Shown here: positions 21,401 through 29,000 of the stretch, one piece after another
Position numbering within the stretch: the first letter of the stretch is position 1
Layout of the letters: the number at the start of each line of letters is the position of its first letter
Source: Symbiodinium natans
Taxonomy: Eukaryota; Sar; Dinophyceae; Suessiales; Symbiodiniaceae
DNA: 64,000 nt
Assembly (NCBI GenBank): GCA_905221605.1
Contig: CAJNDS010002757.1
Coordinates: forward strand, 618,001-682,000
Reading direction: 5' to 3'
The notes under the pieces: model-generated
The model's input: the letters and a program-made list of their open reading frames with translations, nothing else
Told to the model about the DNA's origin: nothing
Database searches by the model: none
Position numbers and translations under genes: made by a program

Positions 21401-24400
21401 GATAGGAGAGGGTGTGACGGATGTGGTCATCGCTATCGATGCGTCTAGCGAAGGCATGAGAGTAGAAGTTGATCGAAAGGGTTCCGGTTGGAGAAGTGAG
21501 GAAGGTCTAGATAGTACACGGGAGGCTCGAGAAAGAGTCTTTGATAATATAGAAAAGGTTATCACCGACGCCAACAGCAGAGGAATAGTGGCTACGACCA
21601 TCTGGGTAGGCGGTAAAAGTCGACTGGCTGACGAGACCATTGTTCGAATGGCGCTTGCCTGGGACATGTGGATAGTACGGAGTGATGGATGCATGCTGGG
21701 TATGCATGACGGGGTGGACGCGTCATGTTACATAGGAATGGTCACACCATGTATGATGAATGCGATCGCGGCGGACATGCTAGCATGCGATCATACGCCA
21801 AGGGATCATGAGTTGATGTCGCGCATGATGAGGACATCGGGCAAGAAAATGGACGTATGGCGAGAGCAGGAGCATAAAGCGATACGCGAAATGATCAAGG
21901 TGATAAAGGACGTGATAGACATCTGCGGCGAGGAAGAGGATGACTCGGTGTCGATGGCGTGTGAAGAACACGAGGGAGAGTACCTCGGGTATGGCAGTGG
22001 CATGGTGACACTTGACGTAGAGTCCTTGGCGCAGCTGGAAAAGGGAACGATTAGGGGCGATGAGACTGGAGGATCACTAGAGAAGCTGCTAAAGATAGCC
22101 AAGAGAAGAATGAACGGAGGAAACTCGTATTGGGTGATAGACATGGAGGGAGATGACGAGCACGTCGACGATGCTACGGATAGAGAAGATCAGACGCTGA
22201 TGAGGAACTATGCTGCTGCGGCGGCCGAGGATGGGGCACCGTACATCAGTCGTGAGGAGCCCAGATGGAAGAGATGCATAGTTATGAATAATCCAGGCCG
22301 AGAAGCAATGGGGGAGGTCTTCGGGCCCCGGGCGAAACACATGCAGGACCTGCGCGTGATCCTGGTCGACGGCGACGACATAGGCAAAGTTATGATGATG
22401 AAGCCAAACAGTCGCCGCACCAGACATAGCACCGGAGGGGCCGCAGTAGCTTACCCTGGAGAAGAGCTCGAGGTGGGAGACATGAACAGCGACGGATGGA
22501 TAGTAGTGCTGACCGGGGAGAGGGAGAACCGCGACGCAGATTGGCGTCACGACCAAGATAGAGAGGAACACCCCGGATTCGACGACCAGAGCGATGTGTT
22601 TGACTCGGAAGGATGGACGTTGTCAGACCTAGAAGAGGAACGGGAATCGGTGGATGAGGCATTCTTCAGGGCCGGACACGCCGAAACCATTAACCTCGAA
22701 ACTATGGAGAAGGGCGAATGCAACATAGTCATGTGGGAGGCAGAGAGGAACGCACTAGTCCTCGAACTAAAGGACGACATTCATGTTCCACTGATAGGAT
22801 ACACCTGGGTTCGTACTGGGATAGCGTATCCGGAAGATCCTGGCACCAGTGTAAGAGTGTCTGCGCTTGGGCAGCTTGTGGCAGAAACCATGTGCGACGT
22901 CATAGGATACGAGGTATCACCTGAGCGAGAGATCCTGGTGGCTATACAGAATAGAAATAGCTTTCCCATCACGTTTGGAGGAGGAGGGGGGCCAATCATG
23001 AGAATGGAATTCGCTAAGGGAGTATGTCTACGGCCGAGGACGCGCGGGTGCATGATGCCTGAGAACGTGAAGGAAGTGAGACATCGTAGGGCACATCGGG
23101 AGAGCAAGAAAGCAATCTGGGCAAGAGAGGCCCGTGCGAGGGAAAGAGACAGGGATAGTGCGGGTCATGGACTGAGAGCAGGGAGGAATAGAGATGAGGA
23201 TAGGCGGCGAATCGGCGTCAAGCATGTCTCGGATAGGGCATACAGATGCCGAGAATGTCGACGACTGCTGGAGGGAAAAGCCAAGGTACCTAGTTTGATC
23301 CTCACGTCGATGACGCTATGCTTCGCATGCTTCATGAACAAGCATACTACGCCCGTTGATAATTTGATCCGGCAGGGTTATCAGACTGAAGACGAGGAGT
23401 ATGGAGATGGAATAGTCGCAGTCCCTGCTATACAGGTGGATGCAGATCAAGAGGATAGTTGGGAAGAGGTTGCGGAAAATGAAGTGTGTGATAGCATCGA
23501 CGAGACAGTAGGAGAATGTGAGCCACTGATGGCCACAATCATAGAGGACGAAGAGGAAGACATCGAGGAAGTGTTCGGACTTGTCGCTAGACCCGTGACG
23601 AAAGCTGAGAGGGCGATCAACCCCAAGGCTCGGGCAGCGCTTGATAAGGAATGGAAAAAGCTGATGGATCAAGTGGTCTGGATAATGGAGGAGGTGCGTT
23701 CGTGGAAGGACGTTCAACGGGAGGCAATGGATAGAGGGGAAATAGCTCATGTAGGTCGTATCTTCGACATTTGTGTGGAAAAGAACTGGGAGCTTGCTGA
23801 AGACGATCCTCTTAGGAAGTATAAGGGGAGAGTTGTGTTTGAGGGATGTCATGTCAAAGACCAGGAGGGAAAGTGGGCCATCTTTCAGGAAATCACATCA
23901 TGCCCCGCGACACTTGAGGCAGGCAAGATGGCGGATGCCTATGGGATGCTGCCAGGACACGACATCGAGATGTCGGACGGTGAGTCGGCATACACGCAGG
24001 CGCTGTTGGGGGGGCCTAAAACATGGATACGGATCCCGAGGGATAGGTGGCCAGATGAATGGGAGGGCATAGACGACCCCGTGGTGCCACTGAGACTAGC
24101 TTTATACGGGCATCCGGATGCCGGGGGGTTCTGGGAAAAGCACTGCGAAAAGGCCGTGACTGAGGTCGGCTTCGAATTCCTCTCAGATTGGCCTAGTGTG
24201 TTCTTCCATAAGGAGCTGAAGCTGATGCTGGTGATCTACGTCGACGACTTCAAGCTTGCGGGGCCCAAAGAGAACTTAGCGATAGGATGGGAGAAGCTGG
24301 CGAAGAGAATCAAGCTCGAAGAGCCACGAAGTATGGGTAGGTACTTGGGATGCTTGCACACGGCTAGCGCGATACCTTTTCGGTCGCCGTTTGAGCCGAG

Positions 24401-25997
24401 ACACGAGTGGACGAAGATCATCGAGCCCAAGAAGGAACCGCCTAACTTCGTGGGGAAGGCCGAGGCGAAGGAAGATAGTCCAGATGAAATCAGGATTCTT
24501 CGATACGATGTTACCGATTTCATGAAGCAGTGTGTGGATAGATATCAAGAGTTGTGCTCGACGGCATATCCTAAGCCACTGGATAAAGCTAAGACCCCAT
24601 ATCTCGACGAGAGCCGCCCAGAGTTCGACGAGAACCCAGTAGACGACAAGGTGAACGAAATTATGGGGATAGCCAAGTACGAGCTGCCGGATGAGGGGCC
24701 GGGAGTGTTGAAAGAGCACGCCCCTGCGGTACTCATGAAGATCTTGTATGGGGCCAGAGTCGGAAGGTATGACCTTCTGCGACCAGTACAGGTTCTGGCG
24801 TCGAGGCTGACGACCTGGACACATCTCTGTGACAAGAGAATGCATAGACTGATCTCATACATCAACGAGACGACCACAACGAGCCTCTACGGATGGGTCG
24901 GGGATAGGATAGGAGACATCCGTCTTGTACTATACTGCGACGCCGATCTTGCCAGCGACAAGAACGACCATAGATCTACGTCGGGGGTATATCTTTGTCT
25001 TCAAGGACCGCACACTTTCGTTCCTATAGCTGCTTACTGTAAGAAGCAAACGTCGTGCTCCAAAAGTACCCCTGAAGCTGAGATAGTAGCCCTGCACGAT
25101 GGCATCACGAAACAAGGAATACCGGGGTTGACACTATGGGAGATGATGAAGGAGAGTATAGAACCCTTGATAGTGGCAGAGGACAATGAGGCGGCTGTTA
25201 GAGTGATTGTATCGGGCAAGAATCCGAACATGAGGTACCTGTCTAGAACACAACGAATAGACATAGCTAGGCTGAACCAGTTCTACGAGGCAGTCATGTT
25301 CACGTTTGTCAATTGTCCTACTGAGTATCAGGCTGCCAACATGATGACCAAGGCCATCAATGAAGCACGAGAGTGGTTAAGGGATATGTACACTACCGCA
25401 CATTTCGGTGAAGAGGAGTTCGGGAACTCAACGGGAACCATCTTAGCTATGCCCGCGTGCCGGGGGGTATCCCAAAATCAGCTCGAGTATGACATCAGGG
25501 ATAACGTTGGGATAGCAAAGTCCATAGTGGGAAGATGGATAATTTGGGAAATGGTGTGGGATATCAAACACTCGCCAATTCTGGAGGTCGATGAGGCGAT
25601 CGTCGGTGAGTGCGACGGGATAGTTGTGATAGCACCGAAGCGAGTTGACTCGCCGTCTCGACTAGCCCGCGGAGCAGAGCTTAAGCTGGGAAGAAAGGAC
25701 CAAAGTGCGGCTGATAGCCTAGCTTTACTGGTCGACAGAGTGATCGCTGCGGGCATTGGGATTGTTCTGATCAATCGCAGTGATGCCGCCATATCCGAGG
25801 GAATAGCGAGAATTCTTGCTGCACGTGGAAAACTGGCTCGAATGCGGGGAAAGACGAAGATAGGAGAGCTTCACGACAAAGGAGAGGACGTACAATGCAC
25901 CATATACATTAGTGAAGAATCAAAGGCTCGGATAGATAATAGCAACATGGTGAATATTGAAGAACTTTGTAACGCTCTTCAACGACGTCTTGACTAG
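15420..25997 (+). CDS. ORF2: Ty1/copia Pol polyprotein with extra enzymatic domains
   Basis: 3525 aa. The ATG lies 50 nt after the ORF1 stop; the frame is open from 15351, overlapping ORF1 by 19 nt in -1, so initiation or frameshifting are both possible. Order: aspartic protease (WMIDSG, D164); methyltransferase-like segment (~538-735, AGPPCR with C598); CxxC ribbon (~815-840); integrase zinc motif H968/H972/C979/C982 and catalytic D1013, D1074, E1105; 2OG-Fe(II)-oxygenase-like domain (H1336, D1338, H1407, R1418); copia-type LFLGYAL segment; long unrecognised middle; possible dUTPase-like segment (~2450-2540); RVT_2 reverse transcriptase (D2853, Y2940-V-D-D); RNase H (D3174, E3219/E3221, D3255); and a unique C-terminal ~150 aa. 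Typical copia Pol is ~1200-1500 aa. The core enzymes are certain, the inserted domains less so. Confidence 0.93.
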   Translation: MPVVRQGDDGAEGTHRGILVTTTGRERVKKGNRRVKGLGSEETGIAGLDICYWKGHTADKMVRKCKNVHKKGYVHDVKRYPVIEEAKARLRGISLAEEVVLDILAGEQGEEGRDASRLADRIVEECRRIGIVDERFRVDSREVSQPAASAQHCLPPVMRRWMIDSGCAMDLIAEADLTQDEKDMAIEAKKVRFNTANGNTTSKQEICMDIQGMPETMRIRMLESTPAVLSMGRRCMKMGYSFHWLAGANPVFVKPDSSLIVLKVIGDIPYMVDRMSTVVNESERNDYHIYPAMPAPLAIELPVRGNSSPRRLEEKQDECSPKSVDSDTDRDTEEEPIGKATNDDGRLLDKWMLTGNKAVCFHNKPRTKTCDPWFETLKFPEIHALVPRFAERCRSKRVYKDGKTVAEWIDWVDKYSEGENRDAEEDLWTGKTMFKIEGLTFEGADAGEAVQSDSAKVRKHILNRMAADEDAGLDDLTMMLDKNIGTGGEAETLVEIARCLWPLAPQEILDGGKAHKPQGETRPEIMKIRKAIEGSRRVIVHICCGKSRGKFDDIASELGMSVIDIDMEENVLRSDTWWWLVKLATTNLVFCWLAGPPCRTRSVMRYRRPGPIPLRSRNGPERWGYSFISWAQKQECRDDDIIILRVCMLVVIGKARHRRLRAPTMCLIEQPQDPETYWDDTPEGGYASLWATEEWDRTSAILGTKLFSFDQGPMGHSRKKPTTIATDAELIGWAVNLRGPGTRAANDSSDRSKGEMSESQNWAEWAPGLVRAIKETMRKHHRVSSVAEKGIDERNRETTIEQDDSDGRLRTTFYCAACKADSSGVCGFCERALSPEQIEAGQSARNMTDVEFQLVRGMKKNPDDDLRIAEQVVAVPGEEESTENGGELDVDIDLPGIADEEQARRGVGEPQKDDSAGGMGEVEQTEAEVGPADQVRVADRLGEGIGSSKAVSIRRARYSPEYAKSAEHLLTHLPKNMHCVACRQGKAINVPFNRGEGITDKGAEKFGERVTADTIVLRSNKDKGIRGENNAIVMFDFKTQWIHCTPVKSRGTDEFVRAINEFRGPDMVVHLYADGAGEFSKACDIIGTCRATSTPGLPRTNSIAELKVKEVIYGGRVLLRQAGLEPKWWPYAVQTFCFHRNVQQVDGVSPYGKRHGNEQDKVKLIPFGALVNYLPIAEKPRKAGKEDAALLERGDPENDALEILGADEDVSSMALPSETKETKEQRSQREEELREVDRRALDMVMTQDFDVQHAKDIILKFTSIEKGIAKNSRSMATGRGFIVLGLYAYGGKIGVTNSAKEYPGIAMVCCELIAKCFPEATFTTVIVSVGTRMGPHKDKFNESQTYNFVVPVSERAGEAMIWTEEEQCASEGGKIAGIEKEVLPGKWIWGRTRKVDSGLKFNPRVWHATEDALAPEDRVIAVGYTLAAGKKASVDDKWKLMRLGFRLDEHFATLADGLCQAACADDGGDGEEYVDHDAEEEQAYAMASKAKFDTPTSPGLFLGYALQPGGVPSGDYLVVELAHLYHGWTVPSIHRVKRIVLDEEMPNYFPMQAVADRKSRIMTATRADALARLELEREGQQGEETEEIFAEERRVRADVMRQIKCDDQHLQNGDFWEHDEIDHSWTLHHILPRKELCTPGEEVKGTGGPGDRELGPRRRTWIVYADGTSEVLDEDRMKGKKKITKKWTGCTTFWEKGEPEGEIDDEAKERARGEKATGIRGVGLDYEQDMPRIERPYARSHKPNSISSAEWNRMSPGQRLRYIEGDKERIIRGERPPSAARGQDGIEPRSAELGDREWMEKITDHGQEFSPQEYRWDPPSGMPEGGRVWAVRNNRATSYRFYGGRDKRRLELWWRVTRSANTGEVLESIEYDSCIQAEMMRNRGRYRFVVPRDIITEFWYIPDGGEDRRIRDRGEPAESAAPASRMGDTEEVTKTINQLCSTAGIARTPSDNIIGEIMRELGEQPKVQVIGVGIEEIGDNGGENVSWISGEGCVIGEGVTDVVIAIDASSEGMRVEVDRKGSGWRSEEGLDSTREARERVFDNIEKVITDANSRGIVATTIWVGGKSRLADETIVRMALAWDMWIVRSDGCMLGMHDGVDASCYIGMVTPCMMNAIAADMLACDHTPRDHELMSRMMRTSGKKMDVWREQEHKAIREMIKVIKDVIDICGEEEDDSVSMACEEHEGEYLGYGSGMVTLDVESLAQLEKGTIRGDETGGSLEKLLKIAKRRMNGGNSYWVIDMEGDDEHVDDATDREDQTLMRNYAAAAAEDGAPYISREEPRWKRCIVMNNPGREAMGEVFGPRAKHMQDLRVILVDGDDIGKVMMMKPNSRRTRHSTGGAAVAYPGEELEVGDMNSDGWIVVLTGERENRDADWRHDQDREEHPGFDDQSDVFDSEGWTLSDLEEERESVDEAFFRAGHAETINLETMEKGECNIVMWEAERNALVLELKDDIHVPLIGYTWVRTGIAYPEDPGTSVRVSALGQLVAETMCDVIGYEVSPEREILVAIQNRNSFPITFGGGGGPIMRMEFAKGVCLRPRTRGCMMPENVKEVRHRRAHRESKKAIWAREARARERDRDSAGHGLRAGRNRDEDRRRIGVKHVSDRAYRCRECRRLLEGKAKVPSLILTSMTLCFACFMNKHTTPVDNLIRQGYQTEDEEYGDGIVAVPAIQVDADQEDSWEEVAENEVCDSIDETVGECEPLMATIIEDEEEDIEEVFGLVARPVTKAERAINPKARAALDKEWKKLMDQVVWIMEEVRSWKDVQREAMDRGEIAHVGRIFDICVEKNWELAEDDPLRKYKGRVVFEGCHVKDQEGKWAIFQEITSCPATLEAGKMADAYGMLPGHDIEMSDGESAYTQALLGGPKTWIRIPRDRWPDEWEGIDDPVVPLRLALYGHPDAGGFWEKHCEKAVTEVGFEFLSDWPSVFFHKELKLMLVIYVDDFKLAGPKENLAIGWEKLAKRIKLEEPRSMGRYLGCLHTASAIPFRSPFEPRHEWTKIIEPKKEPPNFVGKAEAKEDSPDEIRILRYDVTDFMKQCVDRYQELCSTAYPKPLDKAKTPYLDESRPEFDENPVDDKVNEIMGIAKYELPDEGPGVLKEHAPAVLMKILYGARVGRYDLLRPVQVLASRLTTWTHLCDKRMHRLISYINETTTTSLYGWVGDRIGDIRLVLYCDADLASDKNDHRSTSGVYLCLQGPHTFVPIAAYCKKQTSCSKSTPEAEIVALHDGITKQGIPGLTLWEMMKESIEPLIVAEDNEAAVRVIVSGKNPNMRYLSRTQRIDIARLNQFYEAVMFTFVNCPTEYQAANMMTKAINEAREWLRDMYTTAHFGEEEFGNSTGTILAMPACRGVSQNQLEYDIRDNVGIAKSIVGRWIIWEMVWDIKHSPILEVDEAIVGECDGIVVIAPKRVDSPSRLARGAELKLGRKDQSAADSLALLVDRVIAAGIGIVLINRSDAAISEGIARILAARGKLARMRGKTKIGELHDKGEDVQCTIYISEESKARIDNSNMVNIEELCNALQRRLD

Positions 25998-26075
25998 AGC
26001 GAATTTTGTGTGACCTTGAGTTGCATGCAGGTGTAAGGAAGAAGAGGGCTCTAGCGACCTGCATAGCGTGGAGCC

Positions 26076-29000
26076 ATGGGAGAGATGTTCGGATCGGTGT
26101 CGCTGAGTGAGCGGGATAGAGATATCGGAAGCAGTGAAGATCCTGGGACAGCTTCGTCTTCGAGGACAGTAGGGGTACGATGGCAACGCCCAGAGCATCA
26201 GACCAGGGATGCAGGAGAGAGGGAACGATGTGATCGAGCACAGGCCATGATAGACTTCCTGGAGAAGGTGTTTTCCGACGCGGATAGGTATCTCAAGGCC
26301 GAGACGGAGGATGGAGTGCCAGGGATAACGACATACTCATATCTGCCAGCTGGAACCAAGGAGCGAGAACAGGCTAGAATACACTGGATGTTGGAGGGAA
26401 ATCTAGAGGTGCAGGAGGTATGGGCTAGACGGGCTATCCCCAGCCAATTCAAGGACGATGCAGACTTCAAGAAATGGATGAGCAGTGGGATAGCTGGTGT
26501 GCGAGCGGAAGAGGCCCAGGCCAAGACGGCGAAGAAAGGAGGTAAGCGATCAGCCGTGGGATACGATGTGGATAGAATGCGAGTGCACAAGATTATGTAT
26601 CTCTGGGAGGTACTACGGTGTACAAGGCGAAATCCTGAAGCATGGATAAGGGAGAAGATCCCTCTGATAGCTGCGACTGTGACGGATGCCACAGACTACC
26701 TGGAGAGGGTGATAGCGAACTGGGATAGGCCAAGGTCGCATGGAGGGGCGACGAAGCCGCCACCCCAGGCGAGTCCTGATGCCGGAAACCTGTCGAAGGA
26801 GAAGCTGAACGACTTGATAGGGGTGCGATTGGCTAGAGGGATGGACGTGCCGGGATGTGCCATGCCCACAGCGGGCACGGGAGGAGACGTTGATACACCA
26901 TGGGCCCCTAAATTCATCGGCGCGACTGATGAAACAGAGAAGTCCTTCCAGAAGGGGAGATCATATGAGAGGATGATAGCTGGTGTGGCACCGATAGCCA
27001 TCTCTGTGGGAGGGGTGTATGACGTCACGAACGGAAGCAAGGACCCGTTCAGGGCTAGCTGGGGAGGGATCAGCAGAAGGAACCTAGATTGGGCGGAGAT
27101 CCACATGGACGACACAGAGAAGAGCCCGTTCGATGATGCGATCAAAGGCATGATGACATGGTTGGCCGTGCGACCACTGAAGTATGCAATTCCACCGTCT
27201 CAGGTTGCGGAGCGGATAGCGGTCAGCCATAAGTCGAGCGAGGAGAAGCTGAGGATATGGACGGAGGCGCAGCCCAAGATCAAGGTGATAGGCATGGCAG
27301 ACGAGATTATGGGGGCCTACGAAAGCCAATACTTGAAGAGAGGAAGAGACGTGATGGAGGAATTCCGGAGAAGCGAGGGGGGAGAAAAAGGATACGGAGT
27401 TATGGCGAATGCAGCAAATGGGCAGATGAAGGAGTATCTGGATACACTGTCATGGCAAATAGGGGGACCGACGTCAGTTCTACACCTGTTGCACTGGTCC
27501 CTGGCCGAAGAAGTGACCACATTTCCGGAGGTCCAGGCAGACGGGGGGATTAAGGATGTGAAAGAACATTTCACGGATTCGCGATGTATGTGGGTACCCA
27601 CGAAGGCCGAGTACGCCGGAGCAGAAAAGCTGAATCAGGAGATGTCGGTCGGGAATGAGGAGTTCAATGTGCCCGGGTGGATTTTCCACGGAACGTCTCT
27701 AGAGGCGTTGTGGTCGATGATAGCATCTGGTGGGATAGATCGAAGCCATCCGCTGGTCACGTGGACGACCGGCGCTCCCAGTGTGCACGACTCTGCGGGA
27801 TGCTGGTTTGGACGGAGCATCTGTGGTACAGCATCATACTCTACATGGCATTCGTTAGGGAATGGATGGATAGTAAGAGTACTGGCCGGCTTCAGAAGGA
27901 TAGGCAAGAATGTCAAGATGGATGTGGGGACAAGGAGATCGTCGGTGCCTGACGGGCAGATCCGACTGGATGTGGATAGAGTGGAGATAGACGGGGTATT
28001 GTTCTGCTTTATGAGGGCCACGAAGATCATCGGGCAAGCACTCATCTGTAGGCCGAAGCACCCGGGTTTAGGAGCGAATAGCCATCTCATGAGTGAGATG
28101 TCGGCGCTGATGGAGAAGCATCCACAAGGGGTTGAGAGGCTGTATTGGCGCTATCACCTGAAAAAGCGCGCAATCATAGGCCCGGCCCGAGGACCTCTTC
28201 CTGAGCGCCCTGTGGATTGGAAGATGGAACATGAGTTCCTGCATCGGGAAGGTGACGAAAGTGTCACGAAGGTCGTCGAACAGCCAACTGGCTCAAGAAG
28301 TGGTTTGATAGAGCTCATGAGGGGATGGATAGCGGAGTTGCCTAGCGGTGGGGGCGTGTCTGGGCCTGATCGAGACAAGGACTACTACCCGGTGGATAGT
28401 GAATGGGCCAATGTGATACGTTTATTGGAGTATATGGGGATAGAGGCCCCAATGGCCACGGGACACGATAGCGCCGTCGTGAAGATGCCGTGGAGGAGTT
28501 TTGTGGGGCCAGCCATTTACAGACGGTGTGTGGAGAGCAGCGGGATAGAGGAGAAAGTCATGGAGAACGCGAATAAGGCCACGCACCACGTGGGCAAGGT
28601 TTTGGAAATGGCGGACGTGGGAAGCATAGTGTTGGGGATAGAAAAGGCACCCAGGAAATATGGGTGGAACAAACCGGAGGACGTCGACCAGAGCTGGGCG
28701 TTCGAGGCTCAGGCCTGGGCGGCTGTCGTTGGCATAGGAATGGGCGGAGTTGGAGGGAGATTGATGGAGCCAGCACTTTCGAGCGAACTTGAGTCCGCGG
28801 TGGAGACCTACGAGTGGATGTTTGACATAGCTACTGCATTCCATGAGCGCAAGGCGGCTGAGCTGGTGACATGGTGGGCGGAGGGAATGAAGCCGCCACT
28901 TCAGCTCCGATGTAGTGCGGATCAGAAGACCTACGTACACATCATCATACCTGAGGGGATAGAGGGCGTCTCGAATAAGAAGAATCCGGCGTCACCGGGG

